Shown here: positions 8,315 to 17,427 of the stretch, piece by piece | Position numbering within the stretch: position 1 is the first letter of the stretch | How the letters are laid out: each line of letters begins with the position of its first letter | Translations under genes and position numbers: made by a program | Source: Myxococcus qinghaiensis | Lineage (GTDB): Bacteria > Myxococcota > Myxococcia > Myxococcales > Myxococcaceae | Length of the DNA: 64,000 nucleotides | NCBI RefSeq assembly: GCF_024198215.1 | Contig: NZ_JAKCFA010000033.1 | Coordinates: 1 to 64,000 of the forward strand | Direction: 5' to 3' | Notes under the pieces: model-generated | Databases searched by the model: none | Told to the model about the DNA's origin: nothing | Seen by the model: the letters and a program-made list of their open reading frames with translations, nothing else

Positions 8315-9328
8315 CTATGCGCCGCTGAAATCAATCTGCAGGACGGGTGTGTCCGCTTCGATGTCTCGCTTGAACCGCCCCCACCGGTCGAGCGTGCTCT
8401 CGTCGAGCACGGCCGGGTCGCGATACTGGTGGAACAGCGCGTAATTCATTGAGCGCTGGAGCGCGAGCAGGTCCGGCACGGCCGCGAGCCACTCGGGCTC
8501 CATCCGTCGGAGCTCCCGATATCCTTCGAGGAACGGCCCCAGGAACGCAGCGGCCGCTTCGTCGCGCGCCTCTCGAGCCTCGCCTCGCGCGATGTAGAAG
8601 AGGAGGACCGCGATGTCCTTGACGAACCACGCGTACTCGCAGTTGTCGAAGTCGAACGCGGTGATCTTCCCTTCGGCGAAGCAGAAGTTGTGCATGTGGA
8701 GATCGGCGTGGATCAGCCCGTAGCTCTCCGGTGTTCGCGGTAGCCGGTTCAATCGCGCGATGATCGCCGCGGTGCGCTCGCGAACGAGCTTCTCCTCGGG
8801 GGGCGCGAACCGGTCGATGTCGACCACGTCGTACTCATGCCATTCCTGGCGCTTGAGCCTGGGGCTCGAAGGCGCGTAGCTCTCTGCGCGGTTGTGGAGC
8901 CGCGCGAACAGCCGGCCCATGTCGCGGAACAGGGGCGGCTTCCAGTAGCGCTCCTTGAGCGGAGGCGCGTCGTCGAAGACGATGCCCGGCGCGCGCTCGA
9001 ACGCGGTGACGACGAAGTAGCTGCCGGGCTCGCGGTCTTCGATCCGCTCCACGAACTGCCCCGAATCGGAGAGGATCGGCGAGGCGACTGGAATGCGCGC
9101 GGCGGCCAGATAGCGAACGAACTCGACCTCCCCCAGCGTGTAGTCAATCGTTCGCCGCGTGCTGTGCGAGATGCGCAAGATAAGGCTTTCGCCGTCGTCG
9201 TTCTGCGCCTCGTAGACGAAGTTCTCGAAGGCCTGGAGCTCGGTGAGCTGCTCGGGCGACAGGCCATACCGGCGCGCGGCCTCATCGCGAATCGGTTCGT
9301 GGAAGCGGCGGACAAGCTCTGGATGCAT
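8315..9328 (-). CDS. APH-family phosphotransferase in the peptide locus
   Basis: 337 residues with the protein-kinase-like APH fold. The catalytic loop is LIHADLHMHNF (HxDxxxxN) and the metal-binding AFDFDNC follows 20 residues later. Members phosphorylate small molecules (aminoglycosides, homoserine, choline, sugars) or proteins; the substrate cannot be read from sequence. ATG 9328 lies 8 bp after the stop of the 582-residue protein gene, so it is the last gene of the export operon. In that setting it could tailor the exported peptide, inactivate it for self-protection, or be a passenger. The last possibility cannot be excluded. Confidence 0.75.
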   Translation of the reverse strand: MHPELVRRFHEPIRDEAARRYGLSPEQLTELQAFENFVYEAQNDDGESLILRISHSTRRTIDYTLGEVEFVRYLAAARIPVASPILSDSGQFVERIEDREPGSYFVVTAFERAPGIVFDDAPPLKERYWKPPLFRDMGRLFARLHNRAESYAPSSPRLKRQEWHEYDVVDIDRFAPPEEKLVRERTAAIIARLNRLPRTPESYGLIHADLHMHNFCFAEGKITAFDFDNCEYAWFVKDIAVLLFYIARGEAREARDEAAAAFLGPFLEGYRELRRMEPEWLAAVPDLLALQRSMNYALFHQYRDPAVLDESTLDRWGRFKRDIEADTPVLQIDFSGA

Positions 9329-9336
9329 CGAACCCT

Positions 9337-11085
9337 CTAGTCCTTCAACGTGAGGCTGCTCCCACCGTAGCCCAGCACGGTCGAGGCAGAGTCGCTGGTC
9401 ACCGAGAGGCCCAGGCCGCGCGCGAGGGTCTCCGCCAACGGGGGGCCATTGCGCGGCCGCGTGAACACCGCCAGGTCCATGCCGGTCAGGGGGTGATCCG
9501 GGCGCCGGAGCCGCTGGTTCAGCATCGCTTGCTCGCGCTCGACGACGCGCAGGCACCGGCGCTCCAGGGCGAACGCGCTGGCAGCGACGTCAGCGAGCTC
9601 GCCGCGGAGGGACTCCGCCACGACCGCGTCTGCCGGCAGCCCGTGCGCGAAGAGCTCGGCCAGTCGCCGTCGGCTCGTCTCCTGCTCGGCGGGATCCAGC
9701 TTCGCCAGCTCGTCCAGCGAGGTGCCCTGTGGCGTGCCGGGGAACACCTCGCCGATGCGCGCGAACAACCAGCGGCTGAGCTTGATCTCGCGCTGGTAGG
9801 TCTCCGCGAGTGGGAAATCGTCGCGGAGCAACGGGTAACGCGCGACATCGATCGGCGCCTCCACGAACTCTTGCAGCGCGGTGCGCGGGAGGTGTCCGGC
9901 GAACGCCGCCCGGAGCCGCTCGTGGAGCAGCCCCTGGGTCGCGCCGAGGAAGCGGACCACCGCTTCGACGCGCTGCCCGAGCAGGCCGTAATCGAGCGCG
10001 GCGTCGAGATCGCCGAGGCGCGCCGCGATGTCGGGCTGAGCATCAATCGGTGCCGGGGCCACGCCGGTCAACACCTGCATATATTCGTTGATCAGCGCCG
10101 GCGGCCCGGCGCACACGCCGTGCGGACCATTGAAGACCGCGTGACGCTCGGCATAGTCCACGATGGTTTGCACGGTGACGGGCTGCTCGGGGGCGTCGCG
10201 CACCAGGTCGTTGGTGACCAGGCGAACTCCGTCGATCAGCCGGAACATGGCCGCGAGCCCGTTGTCGAGCTCTCCGTTCGGCACCGGCTGGTTGCCCCGC
10301 ACCATCACGTACCCGACCGACGCGAGCGTGCAGACGACCATGATGTGGAGTTCGCCCGCGGTGAGCACGCCCGGGGTCCGGGGCGGCATGCGCGCGAAGA
10401 AGGCCTTGCGGAACTGCTCGGTCAGCGAGAGCAGGTCCGGCCACTGACGCGCCATGCCCTTCATCGCGGTCACGTTCATCGGGAGTTCGTTCTGATACCG
10501 GCTCCCCGCGTAGTGGCACTGCTTGCGCACGGTGGGGAGATCGAGGAACAAGGTGCGCGGTCCGACGTTGTTCTCGCCCACCTGCCGACCGTCAGCGTCG
10601 AGCGCCGGATGCGCCACGCGGTAGACCGGAACGACGACCTCGAGGTTCGAGAGCTCGAACGCACGTCCGTACGCCTGTTCGGTCAGCACGGGGCAACGGT
10701 TGTCGTGGGCGCTGAACGTGCGCGGCTCACGCCCGGCTGGCACCTCACCCAACCGCTCAGGGTAGGACACCGTGGTGCGGCCCGTGGGCGCATCCGAGAC
10801 CCGCCTCAACACCCGCTGTTCAATCAATGTTTCGAGCAGGTCCCGGATCTTGTCCCAGGAATGGGGCGCGCCGTCCGACCACGCCATGGCGTCGGAGGCT
10901 TGAAATTGCTCGAGCTGGATCAGCTTCTCGCCCAAGGGCGCGATGTCCGGCTCGTCGAAGATGAGCTCCACCTCGCCATAGAAGAGGTGCAGGACCTGCT
11001 GGCCATTCCCCGCGTCGATCCGGTCGTGCGTGAGCCGCTTTCGATTGGGAATGTAGAGCATCTCATCCGCTTGCAGCTGTGCCAT
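9337..11085 (-). CDS. Unrecognised 582-residue protein of the peptide locus
   Basis: I do not recognise a family. Residues about 25-95 (VLHLFYGEVELIFDEPDI, ... IRDLLETLIEQRVLRRV) have a beta-then-helix arrangement reminiscent of PqqD/RRE-type leader-binding winged helices; this is an impression only. The middle has Cys/His-bearing motifs (NRCPVL, KQCHYAGSRYQNE, GPHGVCAGPPALINEYMQV) that could form an active site. There is no signal peptide and only one mildly hydrophobic segment, so it is probably cytoplasmic. ATG 11085 is 6 bp downstream of the outer-membrane-factor gene stop. By position it is the best candidate for the maturation enzyme or precursor-binding component of the system. Confidence 0.7.
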   Translation of the reverse strand: MAQLQADEMLYIPNRKRLTHDRIDAGNGQQVLHLFYGEVELIFDEPDIAPLGEKLIQLEQFQASDAMAWSDGAPHSWDKIRDLLETLIEQRVLRRVSDAPTGRTTVSYPERLGEVPAGREPRTFSAHDNRCPVLTEQAYGRAFELSNLEVVVPVYRVAHPALDADGRQVGENNVGPRTLFLDLPTVRKQCHYAGSRYQNELPMNVTAMKGMARQWPDLLSLTEQFRKAFFARMPPRTPGVLTAGELHIMVVCTLASVGYVMVRGNQPVPNGELDNGLAAMFRLIDGVRLVTNDLVRDAPEQPVTVQTIVDYAERHAVFNGPHGVCAGPPALINEYMQVLTGVAPAPIDAQPDIAARLGDLDAALDYGLLGQRVEAVVRFLGATQGLLHERLRAAFAGHLPRTALQEFVEAPIDVARYPLLRDDFPLAETYQREIKLSRWLFARIGEVFPGTPQGTSLDELAKLDPAEQETSRRRLAELFAHGLPADAVVAESLRGELADVAASAFALERRCLRVVEREQAMLNQRLRRPDHPLTGMDLAVFTRPRNGPPLAETLARGLGLSVTSDSASTVLGYGGSSLTLKD

Positions 11086-11091
11086 GGCTTT

Positions 11092-12588
11092 TCACTCCCG
11101 ATTCAGTGTGACGTCGCGCGACCAGGTGCCGCCGAGCGAACGATAGACCGCGACGCGATGGTTGAGCAGCAGCCGTTGCGCTTGCAGACTCGCGCGCTCG
11201 AGCCCGACCAGATTCGTCAGGGCGGAGAGCACCGTCAGATAGTCCGAGAGCCCCTGCTCGAAGAGCCGCCTCGCCTCGTCCAGGAGCCGCTGCCCGAGCT
11301 GGACCTGCGCGCGCAGGGCGCGCAGGTTCGTCGCCCCGGTCTCCTCCTGGACCACGGCATCCTGCACCCGTCCGATCGCGGTGTTCAGCGCGAGCTGGTA
11401 TTGGACGTGGCGACGGTGGAGCTGGATCGGCAGGCGCATGTGCTCGGTGAATCGCCTTCCATCGAAAAAGGCCCAGGTCAGGTTCACGCCGACGACGGAC
11501 TGGTGGAGGACCGGCTCCGAGAGGCCGACCTTCGCGGCGCCCACGCTGCCCACCAGTTCGATTGTCGGAAGCCAGCTCGCCCGGTTCGCGTTGATGCGGT
11601 GCTCGACCTCGGCGACGCGCAGCTCCTGGAGCCGCATCTCCGGCGTGTTCGCGTTCAGGTCTTCTGGCGTTCCGAGTCTGGGCGGAGGCGGGAGATCGGG
11701 GAGCTGTCGCTCGAGGGGGACGATGTCGTCCGCGGGATTGGGGACCCGGCCCAGCAGCGCCTTCAGCTCCGAATTCAAGAGCGCGCTCCGGGCGGAGATC
11801 AGCGGCACCTGCGCTTCGAGGTTCAGCAGCAACTGCTCCTGCTGCAGCACCGCGAGCCGGGGCGTGAGGTGCTGCTCGAACCGCGCTTGAATCAGCCGCA
11901 GCAGCTCCTTGTTGTAGTCGATCTGCCGCAGCGTGAGGTCCCGGAGCGCGCGGGCCTCGAGGATGTCGAACCAGACCTGGGTGATCCGCTGCGCGAGGTC
12001 CTGGACGCGGGCCTCGGTGAGCTGCCGCTGCTGCTCGGCGAAGTTCATTCCCGCGCTCCGCTGCGCGGCGAGGTTTCCGAACAGGTCGACCTGGTAGGTC
12101 ACGCCGACATCGGCGGTGGCGATGCTGTACCTGGCCTGGGTTGCCGGCGCGGGCGGAACGATGGCGACCACATGATTCAGCCCCGCCGGGTTGAGGATGC
12201 CGACCTGGAGCGGGTACCACCAACCTTGTGGCACGTTGGGGTCGAGCTGGTTCTCGTAGATCAGATCCCGCACGTCGTGCAGGACCAGGCTGTTGGCGAA
12301 GCACTCCTGGATGGCCGTGTCGAGCGCCGGATCGGCGAACGCCGACCACCAGACCTCGTCCTGGGTGACGTGCTCGGCGGGCCGCGAGGGTGCGCCCTCC
12401 TCCTTCGGCGGCCGAGGGCTTGGAGCCCCACCCTCGGGTGCGCTGGACGGTGGAGGCGGCTCGGTGCTCGGCTCGACGGAGGTCGAGTAGCTGCTTGGCG
12501 CCTGAGGCGGTGTGACGACGACGGGACGGACCAGCCCACAACCGGAGCAGGTCGTCGCGAGGAGTGCGAGCGTAAGTCTAAGGCTCAT
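11092..12588 (-). CDS. TolC/NodT-type outer-membrane efflux lipoprotein
   Basis: 498 residues from ATG 12588. The start is MSLRLTLALLATTCSGC, a lipoprotein signal with candidate lipidated Cys14 or Cys17, then a Pro/Ser-rich linker (35-75). The rest is the outer-membrane efflux protein repeat: long amphipathic helices with EAR-x-x-D-L and LLRLIQARFEQHL in the first half and LRAQVQLGQRLLDEARRLFEQGLSDYLTVL in the second (quoted as QLGQRLLDEARRLFEQG). It would form the outer-membrane channel for the ABC/HlyD exporter. The start overlaps the stop of the preceding ABC gene by 4 nt (ATGA), indicating translational coupling. Confidence 0.85.
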   Translation of the reverse strand: MSLRLTLALLATTCSGCGLVRPVVVTPPQAPSSYSTSVEPSTEPPPPSSAPEGGAPSPRPPKEEGAPSRPAEHVTQDEVWWSAFADPALDTAIQECFANSLVLHDVRDLIYENQLDPNVPQGWWYPLQVGILNPAGLNHVVAIVPPAPATQARYSIATADVGVTYQVDLFGNLAAQRSAGMNFAEQQRQLTEARVQDLAQRITQVWFDILEARALRDLTLRQIDYNKELLRLIQARFEQHLTPRLAVLQQEQLLLNLEAQVPLISARSALLNSELKALLGRVPNPADDIVPLERQLPDLPPPPRLGTPEDLNANTPEMRLQELRVAEVEHRINANRASWLPTIELVGSVGAAKVGLSEPVLHQSVVGVNLTWAFFDGRRFTEHMRLPIQLHRRHVQYQLALNTAIGRVQDAVVQEETGATNLRALRAQVQLGQRLLDEARRLFEQGLSDYLTVLSALTNLVGLERASLQAQRLLLNHRVAVYRSLGGTWSRDVTLNRE

Positions 12589-14696
12589 GGGTGACTGACG
12601 ACCACGAGGGCTTTGGCGTGGTTGAGGACGCAGCGCTGCGCGACCCGCATGGTCTCCGGGTCGAGGGAGGCGAAGCTCTCGTCGAGGATGACCAGCTCGA
12701 CCCCCTGCAGCAGCGTGCGCGCGATGTAGAGCCGGCTCTTCTCGCCGTGCGAGAGTTGCCAGCCGGTCTCGCCGATCATCTCCTCGAGGCCGGCGGGCAT
12801 CTTGGCGACCAGCTCGTCCAGCCCGAGCTCCTTGCACAGCGCGGCGGCCTTGGTCCGCAGCTCGGGCGAGGTCGGCCACTCGCGCCCGAGCAGGAGATTG
12901 TACGCGAAGCTGCCGGACAGGACGTGGTTCTCGTGGAACTGCGGCGCGGCGGTGATGCGCTTGCGCCAGCCCGAGGAGCCGAACGTCGCGCGGTCCAACG
13001 CGTGCAGCAGCATCACCCCGCCCTGCGGCCTCCTCATGCCCGTGAGCAGCGACACCAGCGTCGACTTGCCACCGCCGGATGGGCCCTCCAGCAGGATGCG
13101 GTCGCCCTGCGCTATCTGGAACGAGCAGTTCTCGAGCACCGGCCGGGTGCGCGCGTCGTGCCGGAAGGTCACGCCCCGCGCCTCGATGAGGCTTCCGCCG
13201 TCGGCGTCGGTGGGCTTGCCTCCCTCCATTTCGAGAGGGACTTTCGATTCGAGCTCGGGGCGGCCCACCGCGAGCAACAAGTCGCGGATCTGCTCGAACG
13301 ACACCGCCGCCTGGGAGACCTGCTGGAAGTAGACGGAGACCTCGTCGAAGGCTCGCAGCGCGAGCAGGATGCCGCCCACGGCCACCGCCAGCGCGCTGGC
13401 ATTGGCCGTACCGGTGCTGAACGCCGGCAGCAAGGTCAGCAGGCCGAGCACCAACCAGCCGTCGCGCAGGAGCGCGGTGAGCTGCATGGTCCGGCGATCC
13501 ATGACCTTCGAGATCTCGGAGTAGGAGCTCAAGCGGAGGTCTTCGCCATCGTGCCAGCGCTCGAGTGGAAGCTGCGCCAGCCGCGTTCGATGGCCGAGCA
13601 TGCGCTCGAGGAGGTCGTGGGTGATTTCAACGCGCGCGCTCGACCATTCCCGCTGGACGCCGTAGTGGCGGCGCGCGAGGACGAACGCGACCACGACCCA
13701 CAGGACGAGCACCATCGCCTGGGGCCACCCTCCCGCCCCGAGCACGAGGATGGCGCCCGCCATGACCAGGTCGACGAGCGACAACACCGCGAGCAGGGCG
13801 CCGCCGACCGCGAGCTGCTCGACGACCTCGGACTCGGCGACGCGGCCGAAATGGCGGCCGATGCCGTCGAGCCTCACCTCGTCGGGGGTCAGCTTGAGGG
13901 TTCCCGCGAGGAGCTGCTGCTTCAGCAGCGTTCCCAGCCGGATCGAGAACACGCCCTGCCACCACACCTCGAGCATGCGCAGCGGAATCGCGCACGCGAT
14001 GACGGCGATCCACCCCAGGAACCAGCCGGTCTCGAGGTGGGCCTGGAGCGCGGCGCGACCGAGCAGCCAGAACGAGCCCGCCAGCACCAGCGAGAGGAGC
14101 GTGTGGCTCACGAGGATGCCTACGGCGAGCGACGGGATGTCGCCGAGCAGCGTCCGCCGGCTCGCGGTGCGCCGGGGGCGCATGATCCAACCGGTGCGCA
14201 GCTGCGCCTGGCCGAGCCGCTGCAACAGCATCCGTGAGCGGGCGCGCTCGAGCGCACGGGGCGACATCTCCACGCCGCCGAGCAGCTGGTCCACCTCGGC
14301 GACGGTGGCCTCCTGCTCTTCGCGCAGGAGCGAGAGCGCGCTCTTCATCGGGAGCGAAACCACCGTGGCGTCGCGCGCGAGCAGGCGCGGCTTTCCCCGC
14401 CGCGTCCCCAACAGCACCAGATAGGACGGGACGCCGTCTCGCCGGACCTGGAGAATGCAGGGCGCGGCGCGTTCGAGGACGTCGGGCAGCTCGTGGTAGA
14501 GCGGCGTGATCGGCTCGAGCTCCACGCCGAGTCGATCTCCGAGCGCGAACATCCAGACCCGGCTCGGCTCGACGGCCGCCGCGGGCGGAGCGATTTCACC
14601 CGCGGCCCTGCCATAGCCCTGCCGCTGCGCCAGCTGCTCCAGCGCGTCGGGCAGTCGCTCGACCGGCCACAACAGGTCGGAGTGCGAGCGCGTCAT
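12585..14696 (-). CDS. ABC exporter (permease-ATPase) with vestigial C39-like N-terminus
   Basis: 703 residues from ATG 14696, overlapping the stop of the upstream ABC gene by 4 nt. Residues 1-150 contain SYLVLLGTRRGKPRLLARD, which looks like the beta-sheet half of a C39 domain, but no catalytic Gln-Cys motif precedes it. Six membrane segments follow (about 185-440). The ATPase has Walker A GPSGGGKST, signature LSHGEKSR, Walker B LVILDESFA and switch His in VVVSHP. It resembles the non-peptidase partner of the paired NHLM-type bacteriocin ABC transporters, suggesting a heterodimer with the C39-bearing ABC protein. Confidence 0.8.
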   Translation of the reverse strand: MTRSHSDLLWPVERLPDALEQLAQRQGYGRAAGEIAPPAAAVEPSRVWMFALGDRLGVELEPITPLYHELPDVLERAAPCILQVRRDGVPSYLVLLGTRRGKPRLLARDATVVSLPMKSALSLLREEQEATVAEVDQLLGGVEMSPRALERARSRMLLQRLGQAQLRTGWIMRPRRTASRRTLLGDIPSLAVGILVSHTLLSLVLAGSFWLLGRAALQAHLETGWFLGWIAVIACAIPLRMLEVWWQGVFSIRLGTLLKQQLLAGTLKLTPDEVRLDGIGRHFGRVAESEVVEQLAVGGALLAVLSLVDLVMAGAILVLGAGGWPQAMVLVLWVVVAFVLARRHYGVQREWSSARVEITHDLLERMLGHRTRLAQLPLERWHDGEDLRLSSYSEISKVMDRRTMQLTALLRDGWLVLGLLTLLPAFSTGTANASALAVAVGGILLALRAFDEVSVYFQQVSQAAVSFEQIRDLLLAVGRPELESKVPLEMEGGKPTDADGGSLIEARGVTFRHDARTRPVLENCSFQIAQGDRILLEGPSGGGKSTLVSLLTGMRRPQGGVMLLHALDRATFGSSGWRKRITAAPQFHENHVLSGSFAYNLLLGREWPTSPELRTKAAALCKELGLDELVAKMPAGLEEMIGETGWQLSHGEKSRLYIARTLLQGVELVILDESFASLDPETMRVAQRCVLNHAKALVVVSHP

Positions 14697-17425
14697 CCCA
14701 CCAGCTCCAGCTCGCCCGCGGCGGGCTTCGCGACGGGCGTCTCCACCGGCTTCGGCGCCGTCCTCTCCACCAGCTGGCCGTCCGAAAGCCACCAATGGCG
14801 CCAGTGTCCACCGCCCCAGAGCAGCGTGCGATTCTCCTGGTCAGCGCGAAGGAGCACGGAGTACCGCGACTCCTTGTTCGCGAGCAGCTCCTTCGGCCGC
14901 CCGTTCTCGAGGACTCGACCGTTCTCGATCACGAGCACGCGATCGAACTCCTGGGTGTGCTCGACGTCGTGGGTGACACAGAGGAGCGTGATGTCCGCCC
15001 AGAGCCGCCGGGACTCGGCGAGGAGCCGCGCGCGCCGGTCGCGATCAAGACCGCGAAAGGGCTCGTCGAGGATGGCCAGGCGCACGCCGGAGCGGAGCAT
15101 CGCGCGCGCCAGACGCACGCGCTGCCCCTGGCCGCCGGAGACCAGCCCTCCGCCTTCGCCCAGCGACGTCTGCAGCCCGTCTGGAAGCGCCTCGAGGATG
15201 TCGAGCATCTCGGCGCCCTTGAGCGCCCCCGTCAGGGACCAGCCATGCGCGCCATCGTTGCCATACCGGATGTTGTCGATGAGGCTCTGGTTCCAGAGGC
15301 TGATCGCCGGGTCCACCCAGGCCGTGGTGCGCCGCAGCCGCTCGACAGCGGCCTGGTCGAGCACCTGCCCGTCGATCTTGATCTCGCCTCGCGCCGGCCG
15401 GAGCCAGCCGAGCAGAAGGCCGACCAGCGTCGACTTGCCTGCGCCGGAGACACCGACCACGGCCACGTGCTCGCCAGGGGCGATGTTCAAGGAGACCTTG
15501 TCGAGGATGGTGTGACCGCCGCCCTTCACGCGGACCTTCTCCATCACGATCGAAACGCCGCTCGCGGCGGCCGCGGGAGCGACAGGCTCCTGCACGGGCG
15601 CCTCGGTCCGGGCCGGCGACTCCTTGATGTCGCCGATGATGTCGAGGAGCCGGCGAACCCGGTTCATCGCATTCGGGAACGCGCGGCTGAGCACCATCAG
15701 CCGCTGGCCGAGGATGGGGTAGCGCAGCGCCCAATAGACGACCAACAACACCAGCGAAGCCCGCTCGGTGCCCGCGAGGTACGAGTAGACGAGCAGCATG
15801 ACGAGGCCGTAGCTCACCAGCATCAGCCCGCCTTCGAACCCGACCGACAGCGTCTGGACCCAATAGCGCGCCTTGGTCCAGCTGACGAGCAAGGTCTCCT
15901 GTGCGCGGCGCAGCGACCGCTCGGCGCCGTGGATGCGGATCGGCGTGAGCCCGACGAGCGCGTTCAGGGTGAAGCCGCTGAGCGCGCCTGAGTGCATCTG
16001 CACGCGCAGGTCGGGCTCGAAGAGCAGCTTCTGCGCGACCAGGGGCACGAGCAGCGTGACCGCCGCGAGCCCGAGCACGAGGTGCCATGCGTACGGTGCG
16101 GCCCAGATGAGCGCGGCGGTGATGCTCGCGACCTCGAGCGACAGGATGGCGGCCTGCGCGAGCAGCTGCGGCAGCGACCGCATCGCCTGGATGTTGTGCG
16201 TGCGAGACGCCATGTCGGAGGCGAGCCGGCTCTGGAAATAGCGGTCCTCCATCTCGGGGAGCTTCTCGAAATACGCCTTGCGCAGCCGCACCTCGAGCCG
16301 GCGGCCAATGCCGAGCAATCCCAATGAAATGGGGATCTGGATGAGCATGAAGCAGAGCGCGACGCCCGCGAGAACGGCCATGCCCGTCGCACGCTGCGCG
16401 AACGTCCCGAGATCGCGCCCCAGGTCGAGCACGCCCCGGAGCATCAACGCTTGCAGGATCCGCCCGAAGGTGGCGAACACCAGTCCCACCGCGATCAGGC
16501 CCGGAACGACCCACGAATCCTCGCCTCGCAGGCGGAGCAGCGTTCGCGCCGGGCTCACCTGTTTGGCGACGAGCTCCGTCGCCAGGTCGCTGGCGAGCAC
16601 GGCTCTCGGCGCGTCTTCGCCTGTGCGCGAAGCCTCCTCGCGCCAACCGCGAATCCGCATCAGCACCGCGCCCGTCATCGACAGCTCGCCGTCCACCTCG
16701 GGGTTGGGGCGAACGGCCCAATAGGCCGCGGGAATGGGCACTTCGCCGGAAGCGTCCTTCGCAATCATGGATTGCAGCAGCCCCGCCGCGGTCGCGCCTC
16801 GCCGGACGGCGCCCGCGCGGATCATCGCTTCGGACGCACGGCACGCGGCGTCGAGCCTGGCGATCGACAGATACCCGGTGTCCTCAAGCGCCCGGGCCAC
16901 CAGCGCCCGCGCCTGCGTCGAACCCAGGTTCAGCAGGCGGCGCTCGAACGTCGCGACCGCCTCCTCGGACCCGGCCCATTCGCGCCAGCCGGTCGCCGGA
17001 ACGGACGTGGTGTGCTGGTACAGGTGGCCCAGCAGCGTCGAAATCAGGGTCCAGTGACGGCCCGCCGCCGGGTCCATGACCTGGACGAATGGGCCGATGC
17101 GATTCCACAGCACCACGAAGTGCGGCCGTCCTCCCGCGCTGAGCGTGACGATGATGGCGGGGAGTGCCTTGGCTTCAGGGACCACCACGTGATCGAGCGG
17201 AAGCATCACCTGCTCGGAGTCGAGCCCGAGCTGGTTGGCGACTTCATCCAAGGTGACGATCGAGGTGCCGTCGACGTCCGTCTGACACACTTCGCGAAGG
17301 ACGCGATAGTTGAGCTCGACGCCCATTCCCGCGAACAGGCTCTTGAGCGAAGAGGGACCGCAGTCCGTCGCCGAGATCTGGATCACCTCGGGAATGATCG
17401 AGCGCCGGACCCTGGGAGGAGTCAT
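14693..17425 (-). CDS. C39-peptidase ABC exporter (peptide-processing transporter)
   Basis: 910 residues. The N-terminal domain is a C39 cysteine peptidase with QISATDCGPSSLKSLF (Gln16, catalytic Cys22), His102 in GRPHFVVLW and Asp118 in VQVMDPA. Peptidase-ABC proteins of this class cut leaders after a double glycine and export the released peptide. An extra region of about 170 residues (145-300) separates the peptidase from the membrane domain, making it longer than the usual 700. The ATPase has Walker A GVSGAGKST, signature VSGGQGQR, Walker B LAILDEPFRG and switch His in CVTHDVEH. The gene follows hlyD after 2 bp. This is the strongest indication that a short GG-type peptide is the cargo. 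Confidence 0.85.
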   Translation of the reverse strand: MTPPRVRRSIIPEVIQISATDCGPSSLKSLFAGMGVELNYRVLREVCQTDVDGTSIVTLDEVANQLGLDSEQVMLPLDHVVVPEAKALPAIIVTLSAGGRPHFVVLWNRIGPFVQVMDPAAGRHWTLISTLLGHLYQHTTSVPATGWREWAGSEEAVATFERRLLNLGSTQARALVARALEDTGYLSIARLDAACRASEAMIRAGAVRRGATAAGLLQSMIAKDASGEVPIPAAYWAVRPNPEVDGELSMTGAVLMRIRGWREEASRTGEDAPRAVLASDLATELVAKQVSPARTLLRLRGEDSWVVPGLIAVGLVFATFGRILQALMLRGVLDLGRDLGTFAQRATGMAVLAGVALCFMLIQIPISLGLLGIGRRLEVRLRKAYFEKLPEMEDRYFQSRLASDMASRTHNIQAMRSLPQLLAQAAILSLEVASITAALIWAAPYAWHLVLGLAAVTLLVPLVAQKLLFEPDLRVQMHSGALSGFTLNALVGLTPIRIHGAERSLRRAQETLLVSWTKARYWVQTLSVGFEGGLMLVSYGLVMLLVYSYLAGTERASLVLLVVYWALRYPILGQRLMVLSRAFPNAMNRVRRLLDIIGDIKESPARTEAPVQEPVAPAAAASGVSIVMEKVRVKGGGHTILDKVSLNIAPGEHVAVVGVSGAGKSTLVGLLLGWLRPARGEIKIDGQVLDQAAVERLRRTTAWVDPAISLWNQSLIDNIRYGNDGAHGWSLTGALKGAEMLDILEALPDGLQTSLGEGGGLVSGGQGQRVRLARAMLRSGVRLAILDEPFRGLDRDRRARLLAESRRLWADITLLCVTHDVEHTQEFDRVLVIENGRVLENGRPKELLANKESRYSVLLRADQENRTLLWGGGHWRHWWLSDGQLVERTAPKPVETPVAKPAAGELELVG

Positions 17426-17427
17426 GG

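Noticed and set aside
9493..12594. 1033-codon plus-strand open frame opposite the export operon
   Set aside because: It is antiphase to two well-supported genes, is rich in His/Arg/Glu as expected from GC-skewed antisense codons, and has no domain or signal.
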